Source: Nitrospirillum pindoramense
GTDB lineage: Bacteria > Pseudomonadota > Alphaproteobacteria > Azospirillales > Azospirillaceae
Length of the DNA stretch: 64,000 bases
Assembly: GCF_007827955.1 (NCBI RefSeq)
Contig: NZ_VITR01000004.1
Coordinates: forward strand, 415,115 to 479,114
Direction of reading: 5' to 3'
Shown here: one piece after another, positions 33,940-42,949 of the stretch
How positions within the stretch are numbered: the stretch's first letter is position 1
How the letters are laid out: every line of letters begins with the position of its first letter
The notes under the pieces: generated by a model
Seen by the model: the letters and a program-made list of their open reading frames with translations, nothing else
What the model was told of the DNA's origin: nothing
Databases searched by the model: none
Translations under genes and position numbers: made by a program

Positions 33940-35108
33940 CGGCAGGCCTCAATAATGGCGGCGGCTGTACACACGCCGCGGTCGTAATTCACCAGGCCAA
34001 ATCCCGATATCGCCGCGATATCGGCATCCGGCACCTGGGCCCCCAACGGTTGGCGCAACACTTGGCGCAGCCCTTCGGTCACGTTCTGAAAGCCGCCCGC
34101 CGCCCCCGCCTGGCCCAGCGACAACTGGCCCCCGTTGGTGTTCAGCGGCAGGTCGCCGTCTATCTCGAAGCGGGTCGCACGGATGAATTCCGCAGCCCGG
34201 CCCTTGGCACAAAAGCCCAGATCCTCAAGCTGCATCGCTACGATCACCGGATAGTCGTCATAGGCCTGAAGCGTATCGACATCGGCCGGGGCAACACCGG
34301 CCATCGCCCAAAGGGACTCCCCGTCCATCGCCCACCCCCCGCGCAGCTGCACCGGATCATCGGGATAAGCGTTGTGCCGCTCGATCGTCGCCAGGATGCG
34401 GGCCACCCCCAGGCCGTGCCGCGCGGCGATTTCCGGTGTCGTCACAATGAATGCCTCCGCCCCGGCGCAGGGCATCACACAGTCGAAGAGATGGACCGGA
34501 TCCGAAATGGGCCGGGCGCGCAGATAGTCGTCCAAGGTGAGTTCCCCGCGCTGCAGGGCGGACGGATTGGAGCGGGCGTTGCGGCGCTGGGCGACACACA
34601 GCTTGCCGAAGTCCTCGCGTGTGACGCCGTAGGCCCGCATGTAGGCGTCGGTGATGAGGGCGAAGGTCGCGTTCGGTCCACCGAAACCATAGGGATAAAC
34701 GGCATCCTGGGAAAACCGGGAGAACGTCGCCAGGGTGTGGCGGAAGCTATCGAGATGGTTGGTGTCCGCGGCCACGCAGGCGACGACATCCGCGTCGCCG
34801 CATTGCACCGCCCGGGCGGCCCGGCGCAGCGCCATGACGCCGCTCGCGCCGCCGGTCGGGATATGATCCAACCAGCGTGGGGAAAGGCCCAGATGCTGGA
34901 CCAGGCCGACCGCCGTATCCGGCATCGCCGAAAAGCTGGCGAAGCAGAAGCCGTCGATATCGACCGGACCGAACCCGGTGCTTTCCGCCAGGCCCCGCAT
35001 GGCCCGCCCGGCCCACCAGTGGGCGGATTGGTCGGAATACCGCTGATAGGCCACCGTCACCGGCGCGCACAGCGCGACACCATCGTAGGGGGTCCGGGCG
35101 CGCGTCAT
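33936..35108 (-). CDS. Thiolase-fold protein lacking catalytic residues (Ltp2-like)
   Basis: A 390-residue thiolase-superfamily protein from the ATG at 35108, which overlaps the ligase stop (ATGA). The fold is evident from TGFGPVDIDGFCF, GGASGVMALRRAARAV and the C-terminal NTNGGQLSLGQAGAAGG, but the nucleophilic cysteine is absent from its usual place, the GHP histidine is Gln, and the C-terminal Cys/His are missing. It therefore cannot be an ordinary thiolase. Such proteins with a DUF35 partner can act as retro-aldolases on beta-hydroxyacyl-CoA (known for Ltp2 in sterol side-chain removal). Here the DUF35 partner follows immediately, so a C-C cleaving role is inferred. Confidence 0.87.
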   Translation of the reverse strand: MTRARTPYDGVALCAPVTVAYQRYSDQSAHWWAGRAMRGLAESTGFGPVDIDGFCFASFSAMPDTAVGLVQHLGLSPRWLDHIPTGGASGVMALRRAARAVQCGDADVVACVAADTNHLDSFRHTLATFSRFSQDAVYPYGFGGPNATFALITDAYMRAYGVTREDFGKLCVAQRRNARSNPSALQRGELTLDDYLRARPISDPVHLFDCVMPCAGAEAFIVTTPEIAARHGLGVARILATIERHNAYPDDPVQLRGGWAMDGESLWAMAGVAPADVDTLQAYDDYPVIVAMQLEDLGFCAKGRAAEFIRATRFEIDGDLPLNTNGGQLSLGQAGAAGGFQNVTEGLRQVLRQPLGAQVPDADIAAISGFGLVNYDRGVCTAAAIIEACR

Positions 35109-36718
35109 GTCTGCCGCCGCTTCAACGCGCGCATGTCGATGAACGCACCCTGGCTCATTTTCTCGGTGACCAGGGTCTTGAGCGCCGCCCGCAGGATCTT
35201 CTCCGTCGGCGTCCGCGGCAACTCCGTCACGAAGGCGACCCAGCCTGGCACCTTGTAGTAGGCCAATTGCCCCAGGCTCCACCGCACGATTTCCTCCGCC
35301 AACCCATGTCCAACGTGGGCGGCGGTCGTCACGATTAGTGCCGCGACCTCATCACCGCGCACATCATCGGGTGTGGCGGCGACGGCCGCCTGCTTCACCA
35401 GCGGATGCTTCATCAGGACGGCCTCGACCTCGACCGCGGCGATGTTTTCGCCAGAGCGGCGGATGACGTTCTTCTTGCGATCCACAAAGTGAAGGTCACC
35501 GTCCTCGTCACGCGCGACGATATCGCCGGTATGGAACCAGCCACCCTGCCAGGCCTCTTGCGTCGCCGCCGGATTCTTGAGGTACTCCCTGAAAAAGCCG
35601 TAGCGCCGATCGTCACCCGCGCGCCGCACCAGCAACTCGCCCGGCATGTTGGTGGCAACCTCCGCCCCCACGTCGTCGACAATGCGGACCTCCACCTCGT
35701 CGGTCGGCCGGCCGAAGCAGTTGGTGCCCGTCTTGCGCGGCTCTCGGCTGGCGCAGATGACGCCGCCGCTGCCCGTCTCGGTCATCGCCCAGGCCTCGAT
35801 CAAGGGAAAACCAAAGCGATCCTCGAAAGGCGCGTGGAGTTCGCGGGGCGTGCCAGCCCCAAAGCCGAAGCGCACCGCATGGTTCCGGTCCTGGTCGCTC
35901 GCCGGCGCCTTCATCAGCATGGACGGCATGACCCCCAGGTAATGCAGACAGGTGGCGCCACTGCGCCGCACGGAATCCCACCAGGTGCTGGGGTGGAAGC
36001 GGTCCAGGATGGTCAGGCAGCCGCCAACGGTGATCATGGCCAGCACCGATACCGCCATCGCGTTCATATGAAACACCGGCAGGGGTGTGAGCATGCGCTC
36101 CTGCCCCGGTCTTAGGGAAATCAGTCCCCCGACATCACGATACCAGTCGCCGGAATGGAGGAAATATTCATTGGTCAGCACGCAACCCTTGGGATCCCCC
36201 GTGGTGCCGGAGGTGTAAAGCAGGGCCGCTTCCGTGGATCGATCCGGCGGCGCCGGATCACGCACCGTCCCCGGGATTTGTGGAAGCGGCTCTTGCGGCA
36301 GCAGCGTGACCATGGCGCGGCCAATGGTCCGGGCGGCCGTTGCCACCTCCGCCCGCCGGTCCTCCAGGACGAAAGCCGCATCCATTTCCGAGTGGCCGAT
36401 CAAATATTCCAGTTCGCTGCGCCGCAGGTCAGGATTGATCGGCACCACCGAGGCGCCAAGGCCGTTGGCCGCGAGCCAGATCTCGATGAACTCCGGCCGG
36501 TTCTGCAACAGAAGGCCGATCCGGCTGCCTCCGCCGAAGCCAGCGGCGCGCAGCGCCTCCTGCCGCGCCAGCACCCGTCCCAGCATGGTGGCATAGGTGA
36601 TCTCCCCGGCGGCGATGCCATATATGCCGGCCGTTTCGGGCAGCACGTTCAGGAACGGATTGTCCGAATATTTCGCGGCCGCCGCCGCGAACCTTGAAAA
36701 GACAGTTTCGCCGCTCAC
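35105..36718 (-). CDS. AMP-forming acyl-CoA synthetase
   Basis: A 537-residue adenylate-forming ligase of normal length. The phosphate-binding LLYTSGTTGDPKG, the adenine-binding EAWAMTETG and the hinge region DLHFVDRKKNVIRRSGENI are intact, as is the C-terminal lysine region PRTPTEKILRAAL. It activates a carboxylic acid, probably aryl or aryl-alkanoic, to its CoA thioester. It is the first gene of the CoA operon ending at 31955, with a 184-base gap from the upstream acetyltransferase gene for a promoter. The next three genes overlap in series, so all four products probably act together. Confidence 0.93.
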   Translation of the reverse strand: MSGETVFSRFAAAAAKYSDNPFLNVLPETAGIYGIAAGEITYATMLGRVLARQEALRAAGFGGGSRIGLLLQNRPEFIEIWLAANGLGASVVPINPDLRRSELEYLIGHSEMDAAFVLEDRRAEVATAARTIGRAMVTLLPQEPLPQIPGTVRDPAPPDRSTEAALLYTSGTTGDPKGCVLTNEYFLHSGDWYRDVGGLISLRPGQERMLTPLPVFHMNAMAVSVLAMITVGGCLTILDRFHPSTWWDSVRRSGATCLHYLGVMPSMLMKAPASDQDRNHAVRFGFGAGTPRELHAPFEDRFGFPLIEAWAMTETGSGGVICASREPRKTGTNCFGRPTDEVEVRIVDDVGAEVATNMPGELLVRRAGDDRRYGFFREYLKNPAATQEAWQGGWFHTGDIVARDEDGDLHFVDRKKNVIRRSGENIAAVEVEAVLMKHPLVKQAAVAATPDDVRGDEVAALIVTTAAHVGHGLAEEIVRWSLGQLAYYKVPGWVAFVTELPRTPTEKILRAALKTLVTEKMSQGAFIDMRALKRRQT

Positions 36719-36902
36719 AATACCCTCTCTCAGACAGGCCCCTCACTCAGACAGCGCGTGGCCTGATGGTCGATGCACCGGGACCTACCGCCCCATGTGC
36801 GCGGATTTATTTTTTTAAGCATAAACTGTTTGAATCCAGGCCCGCTGGGGTCGTCCGGAAATCGCGCCGCTGGCTGTCCCCTCGCCGCCCAGGCGCAAGT
36901 CG

Positions 36903-37547
36903 TCAAGATTCAGTTGGGTCAGCGGCGCGGAGCCCATTGAGCAGTACTTGCCTTCGCGACTCCAGCCGGCTGGCCATGGCGCCTTTCACCCCCGGCCACT
37001 CGTCATTCGAGACGCTGAAGACGACCACGTCGCCGAAGGTGCCATCACCCATGGGGATCACGCGGCGCAGCATTCCGTCCTGGCGCGCGCCCAGCCCGGC
37101 GACAGCGCGCCGTGAGGGCCAGTTACCTTCATATACGAGGAACTCGACCAGTATGCAGTGAAGCACGTCGAACGCGAAGGACATCAGCAGGAGCTTGGTC
37201 TGAAGGTTGGCGACGCCCTTGCGGTATGGCGCCGCGTACCAGGTGAAGCCGATCTCCAACTTCTTCCGCCATGGATCGAATACCCGGAACCAGCTGGTGC
37301 CGATCGGTTCGCCCGTCTCCAGACAAACGGCGAATGGAAAGCTCCGTCCCGCCCGCAGATCGTAAATCGCCCGGTTGACATAGACCTTCATGTCGTCCGG
37401 CCTGGGAACGAAGCCCATGTCCCATTCATGGTCGGTCGCGGTCGCCGCCGCCTCGGTCAAGCCCGCGACATGACTCAAGGACAGCGGCTCAAGCCTGATG
37501 CCGCCACCCCGCAAGTTCCTAATGCCTTCCGGCCATGCCCATGACAT
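36903..37547 (-). CDS. GNAT-family N-acetyltransferase
   Basis: A 214-residue protein of the RimJ/RimL-like GNAT type. The order I read is the N-terminal GGGIRLEPLSLSHVAGL, a central strand PFAVCLETGEPIGTSWFR, and IGFTWYAAPYRKGVANLQTKLLLMSFAFD, which holds the acetyl-CoA-binding turn, followed by LGARQDGMLRR. Such enzymes acetylate an amine of a small molecule or protein N-terminus. It sits alone between two operons, with the TGATTGTTCC box at 37574 just upstream. There is no direct link to the neighbouring pathways. Confidence 0.85.
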   Translation of the reverse strand: MSWAWPEGIRNLRGGGIRLEPLSLSHVAGLTEAAATATDHEWDMGFVPRPDDMKVYVNRAIYDLRAGRSFPFAVCLETGEPIGTSWFRVFDPWRKKLEIGFTWYAAPYRKGVANLQTKLLLMSFAFDVLHCILVEFLVYEGNWPSRRAVAGLGARQDGMLRRVIPMGDGTFGDVVVFSVSNDEWPGVKGAMASRLESRRQVLLNGLRAADPTES

Positions 37548-37573
37548 GTGACGAGCCTCCTGAAGCGCCTTGA

Positions 37574-37621
37574 TGATTGTTCCGTATCGTAAACAATAGA
37601 CAGATTTTAAATTAACTGTCT
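37574..37621. promoter_or_regulatory. Box and hairpin upstream of the acetyltransferase gene
   Basis: TGATTGTTCC at 37574-37583, facing AACAAT across the same region, then AGACAG (37598-37603) and CTGTCT (37616-37621) around an AT-rich 12-base loop. The hairpin could end the hydrolase transcript (37647), and the box could control the acetyltransferase gene. Confidence 0.3.
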
Positions 37622-37646
37622 CGAAAATATGTCGGTGCGCGCACCT

Positions 37647-39140
37647 TCAAAAGTCGTCGGGCTTGGCGATCGGCGCCAACCGGCCGGCATCCGCGGGCAG
37701 CAGATAGCCCTGGCTCACGGACCGTGATTTCGCCGCCTCGAACCTGCGGGCGTACGTGGCGAAATCGCCGTAGAGCGATCTCAGCTTGTCCCGCGTGTAG
37801 GGCACCTTGGTGTCGTAGACCATGCCGCAACCGGTTTCCTGGTCGGTGAGGTAGGCCGCCGCCGGCACCTCGATCCACGCGGGCCGCACGCCCCCGATCA
37901 TGTTCCCGGCTTCCGGATCCCGCGCGATGCCGCGACCCTCCCGCTTGAAACGGGGCGCTTTGGGCATCGGCTTGCCATCCCGGACCCAACGGTCCATCGC
38001 GTCGAGAAGGGCCGATACGACCATCTGTGCGGGCTCGTCATAAAGATGGCGGCAGCGCGGGTCCGTTTCCTTGCCTACATCCGCCGGCAAATCCTCAACT
38101 TCCTCGGTTCCGAGGTCGGCCAGACGCAGGTGGGAAACGCCGGCCACCTCGTAATAGCGCAGGCGCGGGCGATCACTGTCCGCCGGGACGGCGATCTGTT
38201 CGACCGCGTCGTGCATGGCCTCTGACTCGCTGTAGACGACCACGAACGGCGCATCGTCCGGCATATGACGGGGCACGCGGATGACGTCACCGCCAACCTC
38301 TCCGAAAGACATCTTGCCCGTCATGTAGGCGTCGATGAGGGGCCGTCCGTCCGGCATGCGCCATTGCTGATGGCGCCCTTGATCCAGATAATCCATCCAG
38401 ACCTGCGCCGTCACCGCCCAGCTGTCGACATAGACGCGGCTGACCTCCAGCCCGCGCATCGGTCCATCCGGCAGGTTGGATTTGAGCGCCAAAGCGAGCT
38501 GCGCTCCGATACCCTGGGATTGCGGAACAAAGGGGTCGGCATGCCCGCCCCGTTGGAACCGCACGGGATCGTAATACGTCCCCAGAGGCGCATAGCGCGC
38601 GTAGTCGAACCGGCGCATGAAGTCGAAGTTGAGGTCCTGCGGTTCCGGATCGGGCCGCCAATCGGGATCGGTCGTGGTCTTGGGATCCTGCGCGGGCTTG
38701 TTGATGTTGAGTGTGTATCCCACCCATGCGTAGCCCTGCCGGATCAGATAGTCCTTGGTCAGAATCCAGCCGGCCCCGCGTTCACCGATCCAGGTGAAGG
38801 GTTCCATCACCACGGTGCCGTTGAACTTGCGCGGGTCCTTGGGCCTCCGCACCAGAATGCGGGTGATGTAAGGAAGCTGGAAAAGTATCGCCCCCTGCGC
38901 CGTGATCGCAGGCGCGACGCCCGACATGTAGTACTCGTCCTCGACATAGCCGCTCCCCTTGAGATCGGCATATTCGGTCCCGGGGTTGGTGGTCCGCAGC
39001 GCCGAGGACAGGGGCGGCTGGCCGCTTGGCGGTACCGGCATGATTGTCGGCATGGCGGGCACCTCCCCCCATGCGACGGCCCCCCAGCCGCCAAACAGGA
39101 GGAAGGCCAGGAAAGCCGCCGAAAAGCCCCGGCCGGTCAT
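37647..39140 (-). CDS. Exported alpha/beta hydrolase-domain protein (PF20091-like)
   Basis: A 497-residue protein with a signal peptide (about residues 1-26) and the layout of the large alpha/beta hydrolase-domain family: FNGTVVMEPFTWIGERG, GYAWVGYTLN, a probable nucleophile region YVDSWAVTAQVWMDYL, and a C-terminal histidine in VAGVSHLRLAD. Members are secreted esterase- or amidase-like proteins of unknown substrate, common near TonB receptors in sphingomonads. Its ATG overlaps the iorB stop by one base (TGATG), so it is co-translated with the indolepyruvate oxidoreductase. It may release an aryl-acid in the periplasm for that pathway (inference). Confidence 0.85.
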   Translation of the reverse strand: MTGRGFSAAFLAFLLFGGWGAVAWGEVPAMPTIMPVPPSGQPPLSSALRTTNPGTEYADLKGSGYVEDEYYMSGVAPAITAQGAILFQLPYITRILVRRPKDPRKFNGTVVMEPFTWIGERGAGWILTKDYLIRQGYAWVGYTLNINKPAQDPKTTTDPDWRPDPEPQDLNFDFMRRFDYARYAPLGTYYDPVRFQRGGHADPFVPQSQGIGAQLALALKSNLPDGPMRGLEVSRVYVDSWAVTAQVWMDYLDQGRHQQWRMPDGRPLIDAYMTGKMSFGEVGGDVIRVPRHMPDDAPFVVVYSESEAMHDAVEQIAVPADSDRPRLRYYEVAGVSHLRLADLGTEEVEDLPADVGKETDPRCRHLYDEPAQMVVSALLDAMDRWVRDGKPMPKAPRFKREGRGIARDPEAGNMIGGVRPAWIEVPAAAYLTDQETGCGMVYDTKVPYTRDKLRSLYGDFATYARRFEAAKSRSVSQGYLLPADAGRLAPIAKPDDF

Positions 39141-40711
39141 CAGCAGAAGGAGCGGATCGTGCGGATCAAGCCGTCCAGATCGCCCCCCTCCCCGTCCTTG
39201 ATCGCTGTTTCGCGCAGGCGCCGGGCCCAGTCCGCCGCATCATCGCGGTGGGCGAGACGGCGGATTTCCGCGACCACCGTGTCGAACTTCGACAGTCCCC
39301 GCGCATGCGTGTCCGAATAGCCTTTGATCAGTCGCCGGCATTTCAACACCTCCACGCCCAGGGCGTAATCTTTGCGGACAAGGTCGCAGGCACAGTCGAG
39401 CCAGGTGTCGCGGTGCGCCATCTCCTCGGCATGCCGTAGCGAGCGCCGCCGCAGCCAGCGCATGCCCCCCAGTGTATGAAGCGCCAGGAACCAGACGGGC
39501 GAATAGGTGCGCACCCGGCGTCCCTTGTTCACCCGGCGGTCCAGCCAGGCATAGAGGGCGTTCCGCCGCTTCAGCCAGCGCGCGAACCCCATTGGCAACA
39601 GGCCGGCGATTTCCTCCATTCGAGGGTGCATGAATTCCGTGGTGGTCAGCACCTGCTGCGGCCCCACCCCAACCTCACGCTCGATACGGCTGCGCCGGCC
39701 CGGGCGGGTCTTAAGATCGGCGACACGGATAACATCGTCATAGGTCATCGCGTTGGCGACATACTTGGCCGCGGCCAGGGTGAAATCATAACCCCGGGTT
39801 CGCCCACCCGCCTGCCGGTCGACCTCATGCAACCGGGTGAGGATTTCCAGATACTCATCCCCATACCGCTCATCCTGATAATCGACCACCTTACGCAGGC
39901 CCGCCCAGGCCATCGGCCAAGCTCCCTCGGGCAGCGACGTCCGAAGCAGGCTGAGCAGGCGGGCGGCGCGTGGATCGGCGGCTGATGATGGCCCCCCCCC
40001 CGCTCCCGGCATCGCTGGGGCCGCCGCCTCGACGGCGGGGAGAACCGGGTTCGCCGCCCGTTCGAAGGCCGCATCGAACGTCTTCAGGCTGGCGGCCACG
40101 CCCTTGCCATCCTGCCTGATGACGGCATGATAGGCACCGCGCTCGAAGGGAAGGGCCCCCGACCCGGCCAACGCGCCGAACATGGCGGAGGAGATGACGC
40201 TGCCGTTGCGCGTCGCCAGTTCATCCATGTCGAAGACGATCCGCTGGCGCGCCGCAACGCCAATGGCGTCGATCACGGCGCCACTGTCGGCGATACCCTC
40301 GCCGGGGGCGCTTTTTTCCGAGATCGCCAAAGAGCGATGGTCGGAGGCGATCAGGGTGGTCCGCTCAGGGGTGACGATCCCCCTGAGGATTGAGCGTCCG
40401 GCCTCCATGAATTCCGACGCCAGCACGATATCGACATCGCCCGGCGTGGGCATCTGCGCCAGAATAGGCGCGCGGCCCCCGGCGGGCGGCATCATTTCGA
40501 CGTAATAAATGGTGGCGCCCGTGCGTTGCGCCACGCCCGGCACCGAGGTCGACTGCGCCACCCAGCCGGCATTTTCCGCCAACTGGACAATCCAGCCGGA
40601 CAAGACGCCCCCGCCCTGTCCCCCCATGGCGACGATGGCGACGGAAATGGGCCGCTCGGTCATGGCTCCGGCGGCGGCCAGCGGCAATTTGAGGATATTG
40701 TCCCCCATCAT
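39140..40711 (-). CDS. iorB: Indolepyruvate:ferredoxin oxidoreductase, beta subunit-type
   Basis: A 523-residue protein. The N-terminal gamma-type domain of ketoacid oxidoreductases is shown by VAIVAMGGQGGGVLSGWIV, and a long C-terminal region (about 220-523) is the extension seen in many proteobacterial IorB-like proteins. The ATG at 40711 overlaps the iorA stop by 4 bases (ATGATG context), so the pair is coupled. With IorA it decarboxylates an aryl-pyruvate (indolepyruvate, phenylpyruvate) to the aryl-acetyl-CoA, reducing ferredoxin. The upstream in-frame extension to 40876 is rejected because it lies inside iorA. Confidence 0.9.
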   Translation of the reverse strand: MMGDNILKLPLAAAGAMTERPISVAIVAMGGQGGGVLSGWIVQLAENAGWVAQSTSVPGVAQRTGATIYYVEMMPPAGGRAPILAQMPTPGDVDIVLASEFMEAGRSILRGIVTPERTTLIASDHRSLAISEKSAPGEGIADSGAVIDAIGVAARQRIVFDMDELATRNGSVISSAMFGALAGSGALPFERGAYHAVIRQDGKGVAASLKTFDAAFERAANPVLPAVEAAAPAMPGAGGGPSSAADPRAARLLSLLRTSLPEGAWPMAWAGLRKVVDYQDERYGDEYLEILTRLHEVDRQAGGRTRGYDFTLAAAKYVANAMTYDDVIRVADLKTRPGRRSRIEREVGVGPQQVLTTTEFMHPRMEEIAGLLPMGFARWLKRRNALYAWLDRRVNKGRRVRTYSPVWFLALHTLGGMRWLRRRSLRHAEEMAHRDTWLDCACDLVRKDYALGVEVLKCRRLIKGYSDTHARGLSKFDTVVAEIRRLAHRDDAADWARRLRETAIKDGEGGDLDGLIRTIRSFC

Positions 40712-42873
40712 GCCACCTCGAACGCGATGCGATGGCGGGCACGCCGCTGCTGCAGAAAGCCGATCAAGGCCATCGCAAACCGGGCTTGCGCCCTGTCCCA
40801 CCAGGTCGGATTGTGGATCACCTCGGCCCGATAAAAGGAGGGGCAGAGGGCCGCGGCCTCCGAAACCTCGCCGCAATTGCCGCAGCCGACACAGGAATTG
40901 TCGATCGCGGCCACGGGGTCATCCCGCAAAGGGTCGTCAAGGTGTTTGACCGAGAGCGACGGGCAGCCGGACAGCCTGATGCAGGCATGATCGCCGGTGC
41001 ATATATCCTCATCGACGCCGAAGCGCTCCTTTACCACGCGCTTGCCGTCCTTGATCGACTTCGCCGTGAGGGGCTTCTCCCGCCGCTGCCGGTTGAGCAT
41101 GCATTCGGAAGAGGCGATGACGATCTTTGGCCCTTCCTCCTTCGTCGTCAGCGCCTCTTTCAGCACCGATCGCATCCTGCCCACATCATAGGTGCGGTCG
41201 ATCTCGCGGACCCAGGTGGCGCCCACGCCCCTGACCGCTGTCGATATCGGGTTGTTCGTCTGGCGGTTTTTATTCCACGCGCGAGAGGAAAGGATGTCCT
41301 GGCCGCCGGTCGCCGAAGAATAGAAGTTGTCGACAATGACAAAGACGCCGTCGTGCTTGTTGAACACGGCGTTGCCGATCCCGCTGGTCAGGCCGTTGTG
41401 CCAGAAGCCGCCATCGCCCATGACCGCGATCGAACGCTTGCCGCTGCCCTTGCTGAAGGCGGCGGCCGAAGCGGCCCCCAAGCCGAAGCCCATGGTCGTC
41501 GTGCCGATATTGAAGGGCGGCAGGATGGAGAACAGGTGGCAGCCGATGTCCGCGGACACATGGTGCTCGCCCAGTTCCTGCTGCACCAGCTTCATGGCGG
41601 CGAAGATCGGCCGTTCGGGGCAGCCGGTGCACAGACCCGGGGGCCGGGGTGGCACGACCGACTTCAACCTTTCGACCCTGGGATGCGCCAACACCGGGGC
41701 GGCATCGGGGACCGGTGGGCGGTTACCCAGCAGGGCCGGGGAACAATCGTCAAGGAAGGCCTGAATGCCGCGCGCCAGCGCCTGTATCGTATAATCGCCA
41801 GCCATCGGCAGGACGTCCTTGCCGCGCACGCGCGTGGAGATGTCGCGGCGGCGCAGCACGGTGTTGAGGGCCTGCTCCAGATATTCCGGCTGCCCTTCCT
41901 CCACCATGAGGATGGCGTCCTTGCCCATGGAAAAATCGGCGATCTCGCTGTCGATCACCGGATAGGTGACGTTCATGACATAAAGCGGGACCTGCGTGTC
42001 GCCGTAGGCGTCGGACAGGCCGAGATACTGCAACGCGCGGATCACGTTGTTGTACATGCCGCCCTGCAAGACGATACCGACCTTGCCCGTGGCCGGACCA
42101 AACAGTTCGTTCAGCCGGTGCGCGCGAATGAAATCGACCGCCGCCGGCAGGCGCCGGGCGATCTTTTCCCGCTCATGCTCATACGCCGCCGGGGGCAGCA
42201 CGATGCGGCTGAGATCCCGCTTCGGCGTGTTCAGCGCGTCGTCAATGGTGAAGGGCGGGCGGACATTGTCCTTGCACACGAAACTGCCGTGCATATGGCA
42301 GGTGCGAACCCGCACTTCCAGCATGACCGGCGTGTTCGAGGCTTCAGACAATTCAAAGCCGCGGGCGATCAAATTCACGATGCACGCATGGTCCGGTCGG
42401 GGGTCCAGCAGCCACATCTGCGACTTCATCGCAAATGCGTGCGTGCGCTCCTGCATGATGGAGGAGCCCTCGCCATAGTCCTCGCCAATGATGATCAGGG
42501 CGCCGCCGGTGACCCCGCCGGATGCAAGATTGGCCAGCGCGTCGGAGGCCACGTTGGTCCCGACCGTGGACTTCCAGGCCACGGCGCCGCGCAGCGGATA
42601 CATGACGGAGGCCGAAAGCATGGCCGCCGCCGTGGCCTCGTTCGCGGAACTTTGAAAATTCACGCCCAGTTCGTCGAGGATGTCCTTCGCATCGGCCAGG
42701 ACATCCATGAGGTGGGAAATGGGGGAACCCTGGTATCCACCCACATAAGAGACACCGGCCTGCAGCAGACCCTTGGTGATCGCCAGGATCGCCTCGCCCC
42801 GGAAAACGTCGCCGTCCCCCAGTCGCAGGTGCTCAACCTCCTTGGCGAAAGAACGCTCAGCCATGTCCGTCAT
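40708..42873 (-). CDS. iorA: Indolepyruvate:ferredoxin oxidoreductase, alpha subunit
   Basis: A 721-residue ThDP- and iron-sulfur-containing subunit. The N-terminal ketoacid-oxidoreductase domain (SYVGGYQGSPISHLMD), a ThDP-binding MGDGGFWHNGLTSG with a downstream asparagine, and two ferredoxin-like clusters near the C-terminus (CTGDHACIRLSGCP and CVGCGNCGEV with a later CPSF) are all present. It forms the catalytic core with IorB. The encoded pair converts aryl-pyruvates from aromatic amino-acid transamination to acyl-CoA, which can feed the acyl-CoA enzymes in the neighbouring operon. No clear ribosome binding site precedes the ATG at 42873, where three ATG codons lie close together. Confidence 0.94.
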   Translation of the reverse strand: MTDMAERSFAKEVEHLRLGDGDVFRGEAILAITKGLLQAGVSYVGGYQGSPISHLMDVLADAKDILDELGVNFQSSANEATAAAMLSASVMYPLRGAVAWKSTVGTNVASDALANLASGGVTGGALIIIGEDYGEGSSIMQERTHAFAMKSQMWLLDPRPDHACIVNLIARGFELSEASNTPVMLEVRVRTCHMHGSFVCKDNVRPPFTIDDALNTPKRDLSRIVLPPAAYEHEREKIARRLPAAVDFIRAHRLNELFGPATGKVGIVLQGGMYNNVIRALQYLGLSDAYGDTQVPLYVMNVTYPVIDSEIADFSMGKDAILMVEEGQPEYLEQALNTVLRRRDISTRVRGKDVLPMAGDYTIQALARGIQAFLDDCSPALLGNRPPVPDAAPVLAHPRVERLKSVVPPRPPGLCTGCPERPIFAAMKLVQQELGEHHVSADIGCHLFSILPPFNIGTTTMGFGLGAASAAAFSKGSGKRSIAVMGDGGFWHNGLTSGIGNAVFNKHDGVFVIVDNFYSSATGGQDILSSRAWNKNRQTNNPISTAVRGVGATWVREIDRTYDVGRMRSVLKEALTTKEEGPKIVIASSECMLNRQRREKPLTAKSIKDGKRVVKERFGVDEDICTGDHACIRLSGCPSLSVKHLDDPLRDDPVAAIDNSCVGCGNCGEVSEAAALCPSFYRAEVIHNPTWWDRAQARFAMALIGFLQQRRARHRIAFEVA

Positions 42874-42949
42874 CCATGAATATGCAGCCGCATATGTTTA
42901 AGTTTAAAGTATTCCGGTGGCCGTCACCCTGCCGGCAGGGCCCTGGCCC

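Noticed and set aside
40732..42879. A 715-codon plus-strand ORF opposite iorA
   Set aside because: It is the mirror image of a clearly recognised gene in GC-rich DNA; no domain, binding site or natural composition.
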